A DNA stretch of 64,000 bases from Halorhabdus rudnickae (GTDB lineage Archaea; Halobacteriota; Halobacteria; Halobacteriales; Haloarculaceae), in assembly GCF_900880625.1 (NCBI RefSeq), contig NZ_CAAHFB010000005.1, positions 231,205-295,204 on the forward strand, given 5' to 3'. The notes beneath the pieces are model-generated. The model did no database searches. It saw only the letters and a program-made list of their open reading frames with translations, and was not told where the DNA came from. Positions 27,991 through 36,007 of this stretch are shown here, piece by piece. A program made the position numbers and the translations under genes. The first letter of the stretch is position 1, and the number at the start of each line of letters is the position of its first letter.

Positions 27991-28347
27991 TCACAATCCC
28001 ATCGTTCGAAGCGTATCGAGTCGGCGTTCGAACTCCTCTTCGTCTATTTCACCGCGGGCGTATCGCTCGCGGAGAATTGCAAGGGCCTCATCGGTTTTTG
28101 ACGTATCTTCGTGGTCGCCCTCGGTTCGGTGGTCGGATTCGGTCGAGGTTTCGTGTGATCCACAGCCCCCCGTATCGTGATGGTGTCCGTGTCCCGTCAT
28201 CCCACCGCCGAATAGGCGACCCAGGCCTCGTCCGCCGTGCATGCTTTGGGGGCGGAGTCGATCGGTAATATCGACTGGGTCGTCGGCCGATGTCGTGGTT
28301 TTGGTGGCGAGCGATCGTGCGAGTGTGTCGAGTATATCTGATCTCAT
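27991..28347 (-). CDS. SHOCT-domain protein with His-rich linker
   Basis: The 118-residue protein ends in a SHOCT domain (LAILRERYARGEIDEEEFER). The middle is rich in His, Gly and Cys (MTGHGHHHDTGGCGSHE), a possible metal-binding segment. The N-terminus has no clear membrane helix. SHOCT is a short C-terminal module of unknown function that is frequent in haloarchaeal membrane proteins. It follows another SHOCT gene and the DUF302 gene, all on the minus strand. Confidence 0.75.
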   Translation of the reverse strand: MRSDILDTLARSLATKTTTSADDPVDITDRLRPQSMHGGRGLGRLFGGGMTGHGHHHDTGGCGSHETSTESDHRTEGDHEDTSKTDEALAILRERYARGEIDEEEFERRLDTLRTMGL

Positions 28348-28408
28348 TGGTGTCGGGTGGGTTAGTCGTGGAGGGTGTCGTCTAGTTAGTATCGGTCAGT
28401 TCGCATGG

Positions 28409-28729
28409 TCACAGACCCTGGTCATCGTTCTGGAGTGTGCCCAATCGTGTTTCGTACTCTTCGTCTGTAAGTTCGCCCCGAGCGTAGCGTTCCCGGAGTG
28501 TGTCCATCGCGTCGGGACTGGATGTCGACCCGGTTCTACTCTCGGAGTCGTACACGAGATAGACGACGAGGGCGACGAGGATGATCGGCGTGAGAAACAT
28601 TCCCCCGCCGAGCATCCCGAATCCGCCTGCCGCCATCCCCCCACCTCCGAGGAGGAGCGGGAACAGGACGATCGCTCCGAGAACGGCCAGAGCAAGCGTC
28701 CACGTTTCAAATCGGTTTCGCTCGGCCAT
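28409..28729 (-). CDS. SHOCT-domain membrane protein
   Basis: The 106-residue protein has two hydrophobic helices with a Gly/Met-rich turn (GGGGMAAGGFGMLGGGMFL) and a C-terminal SHOCT domain (MDTLRERYARGELTDEEYET). Its ATG overlaps the stop of the DUF302 gene (TAATG at 28727-28731). The DUF302-then-SHOCT order is repeated at 43370-44145 in the window. The pair is probably one functional unit at the membrane. Confidence 0.8.
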   Translation of the reverse strand: MAERNRFETWTLALAVLGAIVLFPLLLGGGGMAAGGFGMLGGGMFLTPIILVALVVYLVYDSESRTGSTSSPDAMDTLRERYARGELTDEEYETRLGTLQNDDQGL

Positions 28730-29145
28730 TATTGATCGGTCTCCGTCGCGAGCTGTTCGCTCACCTCGTCGAGAACCCGTTCGAACCGTTCGGAAACTTC
28801 GGTGGCGACGCTGTCTAGGGCAGGATTCTCTGTGATACCGACGAGCACTCGAGGATCGACCGCACTCACGACCACTTCGCCCTCGTCAGTTTCATAGACG
28901 ACGACGTTACAGGGAAGAAGCGCACCGAGGTTGGGTTCTGTCTCAAGTCCCTCGTGTGCGAGTGGAGGGTTACACGCGCCGAGGATCCGGTATCGATCGG
29001 TCTCAATGTCCAACTTCTTCTGAAGCGTCTCTTGAACGTCAATATCCGTTAGGATACCAAACCCCTCGGCTTCGAGTTCGGTCGTGATGGTGTCGATGGT
29101 TTCGTCGAACGATGCATCAGTCGTCGTCGATAGCGTGTACGTCAT
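28729..29145 (-). CDS. DUF302 domain protein, copy 1
   Basis: The 138-residue product is one DUF302 domain. It has GFGILTDIDVQETLQKKL, YRILGACNPPLAHEGL and GALLPCNVVVYE, and the two Cys (in GACNP and LLPCN) are retained. A C-terminal helical tail follows. The second copy at 43370-43789 is about 70% identical by eye. DUF302 proteins are often near heavy-metal or sulfur genes and have no proven role. The invariant Cys residues could bind a metal or thiol ligand. Confidence 0.88.
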   Translation of the reverse strand: MTYTLSTTTDASFDETIDTITTELEAEGFGILTDIDVQETLQKKLDIETDRYRILGACNPPLAHEGLETEPNLGALLPCNVVVYETDEGEVVVSAVDPRVLVGITENPALDSVATEVSERFERVLDEVSEQLATETDQ

Positions 29146-29150
29146 TGGAG

Positions 29151-29336
29151 TTATTCCTCAAGTTGTCGTTCCAGCGTTGCGATTCGCTCCTCAGCGTCTT
29201 CAGCCGATAAGCCTGCCCCGCCCCACGATGGGGGCAGAGTGAACGCTTCGAATCGTCGTTTTTCTGCATCGGTTCTTCCTTCGATTGTAGTTGAGTCGTT
29301 CATGTGATGGTCCTCTGTTTTGAGTGATTCGTTCAT
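29151..29336 (-). CDS. small hydrophilic protein, unknown
   Basis: The 61-residue ORF (MNESLKTEDHH... ending IATLERQLEE) is hydrophilic with a possible C-terminal coiled-coil helix and a central FTLPPSWGGAGLSAED segment. Its ATG overlaps the stop of the CuA-like gene upstream (ATGA at 29333-29336) and it ends 6 bp before DUF302. The coupling on both sides supports a real gene. No family is recognised. Confidence 0.6.
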   Translation of the reverse strand: MNESLKTEDHHMNDSTTIEGRTDAEKRRFEAFTLPPSWGGAGLSAEDAEERIATLERQLEE

Positions 29337-29623
29337 TGGACGGAGAGAATACCGGGCGCGTCCATGTGCTGGTGACCGTATCCGCAGTAGGAACCGCAGT
29401 CGATCGAGAAGACTCCGGTCTGATCCGCGGTCAGGGCCTTAACGATGGGTTCAGTCGCTTCTTGGGAAAGATACAGGCCTCGATTTCCCATCATTCCGCC
29501 GTCCCCTCCATATTCACCGACATTGCGGCCGAAGCCGGTACTACCGAGGAAAGACGGAGCGAGAAAAGCTAGTCCCCCCAAAATGACAGTTCCGATACCC
29601 AGTCCTCGGCCAATATTATCCAT
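29333..29623 (-). CDS. very small CuA-motif membrane-anchored protein
   Basis: The 96-residue product has one N-terminal membrane helix (GIGTVILGGLAFLAPSFLG) and then a Gly-rich stretch. At the end, VFSIDCGSYCGYGHQHMD reproduces the Cys-x3-Cys-x3-His-x2-Met ligand set of cytochrome oxidase subunit II CuA. Normal CuA domains need about 120 residues of cupredoxin barrel before this loop; here only ~30 lie between helix and motif. It is either a deleted gene still translated or a minimal copper site. It heads the operon with DUF302 and SHOCT genes. Confidence 0.6.
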   Translation of the reverse strand: MDNIGRGLGIGTVILGGLAFLAPSFLGSTGFGRNVGEYGGDGGMMGNRGLYLSQEATEPIVKALTADQTGVFSIDCGSYCGYGHQHMDAPGILSVQ

Positions 29624-30402
29624 GCAATCGTCCCCCAGAGGGTACTCTTGGACTCCCCCATGGACCGTTAGGAGCGACAGTTGCCTCGTTCAATTCGGTG
29701 ATCGGTTCATACGATGGCAGTCGATATTCAGCAATCATTTTCATGAGTTTGTGAGAGTCACTCGCTGCTTTGATGTACGTTCTACTTCTTTATTGCACTG
29801 TCTGTTCAATATCAAAGGACTCCGCATTGGCCGAAATTGAATTCGAAATCCACTCGCTCGATATTTTAGGGCCCGTAAGAGTGGTTATTGAACGGAACGT
29901 GTCCCAGATTGGCGTCAGTCTATATTTTATGTCTTGTACCACATATACACAAAATAGGGGCGTGGGGTTATGGCACTGGGTCTAAATCCACTGTGGAGAA
30001 CGTTCAAGACAGTGTATAACGCTATCTAATCGTTTTTCAAAGAGGATACCGTTCATATCTCGTGAATTCAATGGGGTATTGTCTACACAGTTTCGCTCAA
30101 GAAGAGATTGGGGAGTTCCTAGAAGTCCAACCACCAAATCTGGTTTCGATAGATGTCGATCTCCTCCACAATTGGGTGAGGTCAATAACGGGAGCCAGCA
30201 ACTGCAGCGTGAACCCCAAAGCGCACATATAACAATACTGCCCGGGCCATTTAGCGCTTCAGGCCCCCGGTACCATCAGCATCGTACGCCATCGGTTCCG
30301 GAGAGAATCGTCTTGTTTTTTTTTTCGGTCGCCTCCTTTAGGTGCTACCCATTCGGAATCCAAACCAACCCGATCGGGAGCGAAACTCGCACGAATCGAT
30401 GC
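29624..30402. other. mostly non-coding stretch
   Basis: I see no complete gene. It holds the promoter region of the minus-strand operon, a short gene-like fragment at 29988-30075 (separate entry), a T-run near 30317-30325 and an operator-like motif TTCGGAATCCAAAC at 30352-30365. Composition is lower in GC than the flanks. Confidence 0.45.
29988..30075 (-). pseudogene. gene fragment repeated at 42840-42935
   Basis: On the minus strand it reads NGILFEKRLDSVIHCLERS and then PQWI and a stop. The + strand at 42.84 kb reads NGLLAEKRLELAIYGLERS and PTRI. DNA identity is roughly 70-75% over 90 bp, with many third-position or conservative changes. That is the pattern expected of a formerly coding sequence. 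I do not recognise the parent gene. Confidence 0.45.
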
Positions 30403-30702
30403 TCAAGTTCGGAATAGCGAGTAGAACCACGCTTCGGTATCCGGGTGGAGACCACCCTGAACGGCGTGGACCGCTGCAGCGATCGACACTGCAAAGACGG
30501 TGTGGATTAGCTGTGTCGGGTCCCAGCCAACTAATACTGCACTCGTCCCGATTACTGCAGCACAGAGCGCCCCGAAGCCGATTCTGAAAAAGAACGGACG
30601 TTGAATCACCAATACGTCGTCTCGATAGAGGAGCGCGTAGCAATAGCGTGCAAGCCCGCCAGCGACGAATATCGAGAGGAGCGAAAGCAGTAGTACGGTC
30701 AT
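30403..30702 (-). CDS. three-helix membrane protein
   Basis: The 99-residue product has three hydrophobic helices (residues 1-24, 40-60 and 68-85) and conserved-looking RYCYALLYRDD between them. Its ATG overlaps the stop of the upstream membrane gene (ATGA at 30699-30702), so both are one operon. No family or function is recognised. Confidence 0.6.
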   Translation of the reverse strand: MTVLLLSLLSIFVAGGLARYCYALLYRDDVLVIQRPFFFRIGFGALCAAVIGTSAVLVGWDPTQLIHTVFAVSIAAAVHAVQGGLHPDTEAWFYSLFRT

Positions 30703-30998
30703 CGCGGCTTTCCCCCCGAGTATCCAAGTCGCGGATGAATGTACCCAAGTCCGCCGATTACTGCTGCTACACCGAGGATAGCCCCTGTTTCAATCGTGGC
30801 AAGCAGGCCATGTGAGAGCGGCGTGAACATCCCGACGTGAACGAGACCGAACAGGAGGCCAACGAGCGGGACACCAACGAGTAGCTGACCATATCTTCCC
30901 GTGTACCGTTGCCAGATTGCAGGCGTTTTGATCGCTGTATACGCAGTACTCGCGAGAATAATACCCGTCAGGAGAATCTCGCTGGGGGAAGTGAGCAT
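30699..30998 (-). CDS. three-helix membrane protein with operator motif upstream
   Basis: From the ATG at 30998 the 99-residue product has three helices (ILLTGIILASTAYTAI, LLVGVPLVGLLFGLVHVGM and a last one with GAILGVAAVIGGLG) and a His/Met at the second helix end. The open frame extends to 31067 but crosses the operator-like sequence TTTGGATTCCAAA at 31055-31067. That favours the downstream start. Function unknown; the motif suggests control with the copper genes. Confidence 0.6.
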   Translation of the reverse strand: MLTSPSEILLTGIILASTAYTAIKTPAIWQRYTGRYGQLLVGVPLVGLLFGLVHVGMFTPLSHGLLATIETGAILGVAAVIGGLGYIHPRLGYSGGKPR

Positions 30999-31054
30999 AT
31001 GACTTATCACACCAGCCAGCCACAAATCTGTTATCCCTCGCTGAACTCTCACTG

Positions 31055-31067
31055 GTTTGGATTCCAA
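31055..31067. promoter_or_regulatory. candidate copper-regulon operator, site 3
   Basis: TTTGGATTCCAAA is a perfect odd-centred palindrome (six-base arms around one T). It is 57 bp before the ATG of the membrane-protein operon at 30998 (minus), and is the most symmetrical of the set. Confidence 0.45.
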
Positions 31068-31176
31068 ATTCTAAACCGCAAATAACAAACCTAATCAAAA
31101 GATCAGAGCACGATAAGCACCACAGTAGAAGACACAACCGCATTTGGAATAGGAACCGTAGCATAATTCAAGACAA

Positions 31177-31287
31177 ATGGACAGATCAGATTACGCAATC
31201 CTCTCGATCAGCGGGGTAATCACTGTCGCCATCGGCGTCGTGACGACCAACCAACCGCTCGGGACGTTCTTCGCGGAGAGCACATAA
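31177..31287 (+). CDS. short membrane peptide, uncertain
   Basis: A 36-residue frame (MDRSDYAILSISGVITVAIG then VVTTNQPLGTFFAEST) could encode a single-helix peptide. It lies directly upstream of the permease relic in the same frame. It may be a true small protein or the degraded leader of that gene. A TATA-like sequence is not obvious. Confidence 0.35.
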   Translation: MDRSDYAILSISGVITVAIGVVTTNQPLGTFFAEST

Positions 31288-31311
31288 CAGGCCGCGACAA
31301 CGACCGTCACG

Positions 31312-31490
31312 ATGGCGTGGATCACTTGGTGGGCGCTCGTCATCGGATTTGTCATCGCGGGCGGTGTGGACGCGTAGGTATCAACCCAGCAGATCTCGGA
31401 TATTCTCGAAGGTCACGGTCCCCGCGATATCGGTCTCGCTACGTTCTTCGGGTTCGTCTCCTCGTCGTGTTCGTACTCGGCCATCGCCAC
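31312..31490 (+). pseudogene. YHS-type permease, 5' part (disrupted)
   Basis: The frame reads MAWITWWALVIGFVIAGGVD and A, then an in-frame TAG at 31376. It continues without another stop as VSTQQISDILEGHGPRDIGL and ATFFGFVSSSCSYSAIAT. This matches the N-terminal half of haloarchaeal permeases like the intact gene at 38840, including the SSSCS signature. Coding ends at the 11-bp repeat GCCATCGCCAC (31480-31490) where the inserted elements begin. The 3' part resumes at 33128. Confidence 0.85.
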
Positions 31491-31518
31491 GGTAGTGACT
31501 CGATGGAAACGCTGCTAC

Positions 31519-31720
31519 GCCATGAGAGCGTGAACCAAGACATGGGGCGCAAGAGACCGATATCTGAACCGTGCCATCGAGCACGTGGTAGTGACTGGTC
31601 CATGTGCGAAGGGAGCCGAGTCATGGGCGTTACAGCCCGACTGCCGCTCTCGGCGGCAGTCGGGAAAGCCCGAATAGGTGCATCTCTGCTTCACGCACTG
31701 GCGTCCCGGGTGAACAAACC
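31519..31720 (+). ncRNA. candidate bridge-RNA region of the IS110 element
   Basis: IS110-family elements carry a structured bridge RNA in a non-coding end that pairs with target and donor DNA. The left end here is about 200 bp without an ORF. It contains a perfect 11-bp stem, CCCGACTGCCG (31636-31646) with CGGCAGTCGGG (31654-31664), and further GC-rich pairing around it. For IS1111-type members the RNA is usually at the other end, so the right end (32720-32900) is an alternative. No guide loops were matched to target. Confidence 0.3.
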
Positions 31721-32719
31721 ATGTACCTCGGAATTGATGTTCACAAACGGTACGCACAGGTGGCAGTAATGGATGAGGCTGGTGAGATCGTCGAAGAGGT
31801 TCGCGTCGAGAACGCGAACCTCGACGATCTCGCCCAGCGATATGCTGGTGCCGAAGCTGCACTGGAAGCGACCAGCAATTACTACCACATCCACGATACG
31901 CTGTCGGAACATTTGGATGTGACTGTTGCCCACCCGAAAGAGCTGACTCAGATCGCGAATTCGGACAAGAAAACTGATCGCGTCGACGCAAAAGAACTCG
32001 CGCGGATGGTACGGCTGAACTCCATGCCAGAAAGCTACGTTCCGACCGACGAGATCAGGGAAGCCCGCGCACTCGTGCGCGGGCGACAGACGTTGGTTGA
32101 GGATCGAACCAAGTACGCCAACAAAGTCCACGGGTTGCTTTCCGATCACGGTATCACGGAGGATGTGAAGCCGTTGAGCGTGGAGGGACGAGAGTTCCTG
32201 CGGGAACTCTCGTTCCCGACGCCATGGAATTCGTTGTTAGAGTCGTATCTTGCGGTGATAGAGACGCTCACCGAAGAGATTCACAATCTCGACGAGACAA
32301 TCGAAGAACGCGCTGGGTCTCTGAAGGAGACCCAGCTGCTGATGACAATTCCTGGCGTGAGTTACTATACGGCACTGACGATATACGCGGAGTTGGGCGA
32401 AATCAGCCGATTTGACGGTGACAAAGAAGTCGTCAGCTACGTCGGGTTGAATCCGGTGATCCGCGAGTCAGGCGACTCGCGGATCGAAGGGAGCATCTCG
32501 AAGCGTGGATCGGGGAGGGTCCGATGGCTGCTCGTCCAAGCTTCCCATACAGCAGTTCACACCTGTAACGACGAGTATCTGAGTCGCTTCTACGAGCGGC
32601 TAGCGAGTCGGAAGAACTCACAGAAAGCAATCGTGGCGACAGCGCGAAAGATGTTGGTGTCGATCTATCACATGCTCAACCAAGGTGAAGTGTATGACCC
32701 ACCTGGTGTAAGCGCGTAG
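31721..32719 (+). CDS. IS110-family transposase
   Basis: The 332-residue protein begins MYLGIDVHKRYAQVAVMDEA, supplying the first Asp of the DEDD (RuvC-like) domain. EATSNYY and DKKTDRVDAKELARM follow with the other acidic residues. The Tnp20 domain has MTIPGVSYYTALTIYAELGE and SKRGSGRVRWLLVQAS with the catalytic-type Ser. The open frame upstream is not coding; the ATG at 31721 is the family start. The protein appears intact. Confidence 0.93.
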   Translation: MYLGIDVHKRYAQVAVMDEAGEIVEEVRVENANLDDLAQRYAGAEAALEATSNYYHIHDTLSEHLDVTVAHPKELTQIANSDKKTDRVDAKELARMVRLNSMPESYVPTDEIREARALVRGRQTLVEDRTKYANKVHGLLSDHGITEDVKPLSVEGREFLRELSFPTPWNSLLESYLAVIETLTEEIHNLDETIEERAGSLKETQLLMTIPGVSYYTALTIYAELGEISRFDGDKEVVSYVGLNPVIRESGDSRIEGSISKRGSGRVRWLLVQASHTAVHTCNDEYLSRFYERLASRKNSQKAIVATARKMLVSIYHMLNQGEVYDPPGVSA

Positions 32720-32730
32720 ACGAGGAATCT

Positions 32731-32755
32731 GAGGGCCGCCGAGCGGGCGGCCCTC
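32731..32755 (+). terminator. stem-loop after the IS110 transposase
   Basis: GAGGGCCGCC and GGCGGCCCTC form a perfect 10-bp GC-rich stem with a 5-nt loop, 12 bp after the transposase stop. It could terminate the transposase transcript or be part of the structured right end of the element. Confidence 0.5.
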
Positions 32756-32917
32756 AGTGGCCGGCCGAGGCCATCGGTGAGCGGCAGCTATCGTCAGACA
32801 GCGACCGCACCGCGTGACGATTGGGACCGCCTGCCGGCTGTGTCAGCAGCAGATCGCGAGACGGCGTAACTATTTTATCGAAAACGGTGGTTTGTGTAGG
32901 TAGCAGCGTTTCCATAG

Positions 32918-33127
32918 GTGTTCAGATAAGGACTCAAACGGAGAGAGACTGCTCTGGAAGCCCTCACCAGTTTCGGTCCCGCGACTCGCTGCGCGCTTCG
33001 GGCGCTTCGCGCCCTGCAGTGCTTACGTCGTCGAGGTTCCCGAAACTGGCTCGCTCTTTCAATCCACCAGGATTCGGCTGCTTAGCCGGCAGATGATGGC
33101 TCCTTGACCGGCGCTTATCTGAACACC
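32918..33127. mobile_element. MITE-like inverted-repeat element carrying the IS110 insertion
   Basis: A 210-bp sequence is bounded by GGTGTTCAGATAAG (32918-32931) and its exact inverse CTTATCTGAACACC (33114-33127), with no ORF of note. Its right end abuts GCCATCGCCAC (33128-33138). The same 11 bp ends at 31490, directly before GGT, so this looks like the target duplication of the element before the IS110 element entered. The 11-bp duplication is longer than the 8 bp usual for IS6. Confidence 0.7.
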
Positions 33128-34140
33128 GCCATCGCCACCGCGAAAAACCTTTACAAGAAAGGAGCGTTAGCTGCTGTGGCACTCGCTGCGTTCCAGTTCG
33201 CCTTGACGAACCTCGTCATCGAGATTGGCATCGTCATCTGGCTGCTGTTCGGTTGGGAGTTCTTGCTCGCCGACGTGATCGGTGGCCTGATCCTCTTCGC
33301 CATGATGTTGGTGGGCTTCGTCTACGCCGTTCCCGACAAGATCTCGACGAAGCACGCGAGAACGTCACCGACGACGAGGGAACCACCGTACAGGATCTCG
33401 TCTGTGGGATGGACGTCGATCCCGAAGAGACCGACTACTCCATCGAGTACGAGGGGCAGACCTACTACTTCTGTTCGCAGTCCTGCAAGGATTCCTTCGA
33501 TCCAGTGGAAGCCAACATCTCGATTCGGGAGAAGGCGACATCCTGGTCCGGGTGGATGGGACTTGCGGACAAACAGTGGAGGGATGGGCGATGCTCTGGG
33601 ATGAGATCGCGATTGGGTTTATTTTCGCTGGCCTCATCGCTGGGTTCATCCCCGAATAGGTGTGGACAAGTGTCTTCTCCGGCGCCGTGTTCGGCTTACC
33701 GGTGTGCGTTCTCTGGACGGCCGCACTCGGCGCAATGCTCGGGGTGGTTACGTTCGTCTGTTCGGTTGGAAACGTTCCCTTCGGGACGGTCCTCTGGACC
33801 CGTGGACTGCCCTTCGGATCAGTGCTCTCATACATCCTCGCGGATCTCATCGTCCCACCCATCATGAAGCCTACGACGAGTACTACGGTACGACCTTCAC
33901 AGCAGTGATGAGCCTGATGATCTTCATCAGCGCCGTCGTCGCGGAGTTCGTGGTCCCTTCCTCTTCCTGGGTCTCGGACTCATCACCTCGCGGGCCTCCG
34001 CGCAGATCGTCGAGGTATCCATCGAGCTCAATTACAAGCTCGTGTTGAACGTCCTCGTGACCGCGTTCTTCGTATTCCTCTACTGGCTCCATAGCCAGGA
34101 TTCGGTCGCAGATGAGAAACATGCGACGATGACCGACTGA
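33128..34140 (+). pseudogene. YHS-type permease, 3' part (multiply frameshifted)
   Basis: It resumes with AIATAKNLYKKGALAAVALA and FQFALTNLVIEIGIVIWLLF, equivalent to the intact permease at 38840. The frame then changes near 33340 to a YHS domain (LVCGMDVDPEETDYSIEYEG, YYFCSQSCKDSF). It changes again to WDEIAIGFIFAGLIAGFIPE, reaches a stop at 33658, and continues as VVTFVCSVGNVPFGTVLW. The last segment, ELNYKLVLNVLVTAFFVFLY, ends at TGA 34138. At least three indels or stops are present, so it is a dead gene. Confidence 0.85.
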
Positions 34141-34656
34141 CCAATCGATACCGACGCAACGTATCCCACGATGACGGATGTTGTTCCACTGATGATTGGT
34201 CGGGGCGAAGTGATGCCGCCATACTCCCAGACAAAAGCGAACTGATGTCAATCCTAAGCGGGTGAAAGTGGAGTTGTTGACAACGTCTTTATATAGGAAA
34301 TCCCTTTTGATCTGAAGATCCGGAACCAACGGTAACGGGCGTTAAGAGGGCTGATACTGACGGATAGATGGTTCTCATTGTTGCGTTCCCTCCATTGCAT
34401 CATTCGACTATACTGATCGCCCGATGTCATAGCCGTATTGTCGAAAGTGCATGTCCTTAGAGTCTTGTCTTTTCTAATAGGAATTCGAATGAATGGGGAG
34501 CACGTATATCGTGATAGTGCCCGAGTACTCTACTGGTAGCCGAAAACGGCCAAAGAAGCCGTTATTGACATTGCGACGCTTTCTACAGAGAGAAGGTACT
34601 TACGGTGCTGCTGGTCGCATACTGAAGCGAGCGTCTCGGCACATCATGATAGAATA
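34141..34656. other. gap between permease relic and blue-copper gene
   Basis: No gene is seen. The last ~100 bp must hold the promoter of the blue-copper gene. AT-rich segments near 34470-34500 include GGAATTCGAATG, which partly resembles the operator-like motif but lacks the CCAAA half. Confidence 0.4.
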
Positions 34657-35295
34657 ATGAGGCGTCGAACGTTTCTACAAACAGCTGGAGGGATTGCAGC
34701 AGCGGGTACTCTGGCACAGTCGGCAGCAGCACAGGAAGCCAAAACGGTACAAATCACTATGGAGGGTGGTGACTTCTTCGTGGATCCGATCGGTCTATTC
34801 GTCGAACCGGGGGAGACCGTGACATTTGAAATCGGCGCGGGAGCCCCACATTCCTCGACGGCCTACGAAGACCGCATCCCAAGCGGTGCAGAGCCTTGGG
34901 ACAGCGGGTTATTGCAAGAAGGAGAGACGTTCGAACATACGTTCGAGGTTGAGGGGACATATGATTACAACTGCACCGCTCACGTATCATTGGGACAGGT
35001 CGGGCGAATCGTCGTCGGAAGTCCCGGTGGACCGGCAACAGAGAGCTCTATCCCGACCAACCCTCCGAGCGGACAGTTGCCAGATAGCCAAACGATCGTC
35101 GATCAAGGGTCGATTGCGTACCCGTTTACTGGCACTGCGAGTGGTGGCAGTGGCGAGAGTGGTGGTGGACAACCAGCACCACAGGTGCCGGACAGTGCAA
35201 AAACCCTAGGTATCTTAGCGTTCGCCGCGATGGTGAGCACGCTCGGGTTGACTTACGTCTTCATGAAGTACGGTGGTGATTATGGTGTCGAGTAG
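34657..35295 (+). CDS. secreted, membrane-anchored blue copper (plastocyanin/halocyanin-like) protein
   Basis: The 212-residue protein has a Tat-like signal (MRRRTFLQTAGGIAAAG), a cupredoxin domain and a Ser/Gly/Pro-rich linker. It ends in a C-terminal membrane helix (TLGILAFAAMVSTLGLTYVF). Ligands visible are the His in GAPHSST, Cys at about 106 and His at about 109 in NCTAHVSLGQVG. The usual axial Met (GM-x-G) is replaced by Gln at about 114, as in stellacyanin-type sites. It should be an electron carrier or copper protein on the outer membrane face. It precedes TBP and nuo genes on the same strand. Confidence 0.85.
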   Translation: MRRRTFLQTAGGIAAAGTLAQSAAAQEAKTVQITMEGGDFFVDPIGLFVEPGETVTFEIGAGAPHSSTAYEDRIPSGAEPWDSGLLQEGETFEHTFEVEGTYDYNCTAHVSLGQVGRIVVGSPGGPATESSIPTNPPSGQLPDSQTIVDQGSIAYPFTGTASGGSGESGGGQPAPQVPDSAKTLGILAFAAMVSTLGLTYVFMKYGGDYGVE

Positions 35296-35379
35296 AACAG
35301 TAGCAGGCTTCTGCGAGACTCCTTCACGATCAGCGGTTATGAGCGGGAGTAGTAAGACTATCGTGGCCCTTTGAAAACC

Positions 35380-35943
35380 ATGCCTGAGTCAAAGGAGCCC
35401 CTCGAAATCCAGAACGTGGTCGCCTCAACCGAATTGGGTCAGGAACTGAATCTAGAGCCGTTAGCCGACGACCTTCCCACTACAGAGTATCAGCCGGAAT
35501 CCTTCCCAGGACTTGTCTTTCGCACCCAATCTCCCAAAGCTGCCACACTTATTTTCCGCTCTGGGAAAGCGGTCTGTACTGGCGCAAAAAGTGTTCAAGA
35601 CGTTAATAACGCGTTAGAATTCGTGTTCAACGAACTACAAACACTCGGGATCGCTATCGATTGTGACCGTGAAATACAGATCCAGAACATTGTTTCGAGT
35701 GGGGATTTCAACCATCGACTGAATTTACATGCGGTTGCAATTGGAGTTGGGCTTAAGAATATTGAATATGAGCCGGAGCAGTTTCCTGGTCTCGTGTACC
35801 GACTGGAAACACCAGATGTCGTAATATTGCTGTTTGGGAGTGGAAAAGCCGTGGTCACGGGAGCAACCAGTATTGAGCAGGCTGGAACAGCATTCGACAT
35901 AGTAGAATCGAAGTTACAAGAATTAGACCTATTAGTTAAATAA
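35380..35943 (+). CDS. TATA-box-binding protein paralogue
   Basis: The 187-residue protein is a two-repeat TBP saddle: LEIQNVVASTELGQELNLEP / FPGLVFR / FRSGKAVCTGAKS in repeat 1 and IQIQNIVSSGDFNHRLNLHA / FPGLVYR / FGSGKAVVTGATS in repeat 2. Length and spacing are normal. I use the ATG at 35380; a TTG three codons earlier is in frame. Haloarchaea often carry several TBPs that direct subsets of promoters, and a plasmid-borne copy may control this region. It lacks the very acidic C-terminal tail seen in some haloarchaeal TBPs. Confidence 0.9.
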   Translation: MPESKEPLEIQNVVASTELGQELNLEPLADDLPTTEYQPESFPGLVFRTQSPKAATLIFRSGKAVCTGAKSVQDVNNALEFVFNELQTLGIAIDCDREIQIQNIVSSGDFNHRLNLHAVAIGVGLKNIEYEPEQFPGLVYRLETPDVVILLFGSGKAVVTGATSIEQAGTAFDIVESKLQELDLLVK

Positions 35944-36007
35944 TGATAAACGATGAAATCTACCCAAAACGGTCACGTCAATATAGTCCTCCTAGGGTGA
36001 TTCATAT

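Larger units (their letters stand above)
31494..32917 (+). mobile_element. IS110-family insertion sequence
   Basis: The element contains an IS110-type transposase (31721-32719) and about 220 and 200 bp of non-coding ends. A perfect 16-bp inverted repeat, ATGGAAACGCTGCTAC (31503-31518) and GTAGCAGCGTTTCCAT (32901-32916), lies just inside the ends, as in the IS1111 subgroup. GGT occurs at both junctions (31491-31493 and 32918-32920). This is consistent with insertion at a GGT core 3 bp inside the end of the short inverted-repeat element at 32918-33127. Confidence 0.8.

Noticed and set aside
30317..30325. T-run considered as an archaeal terminator
   Set aside because: No gene on the plus strand ends just before it.
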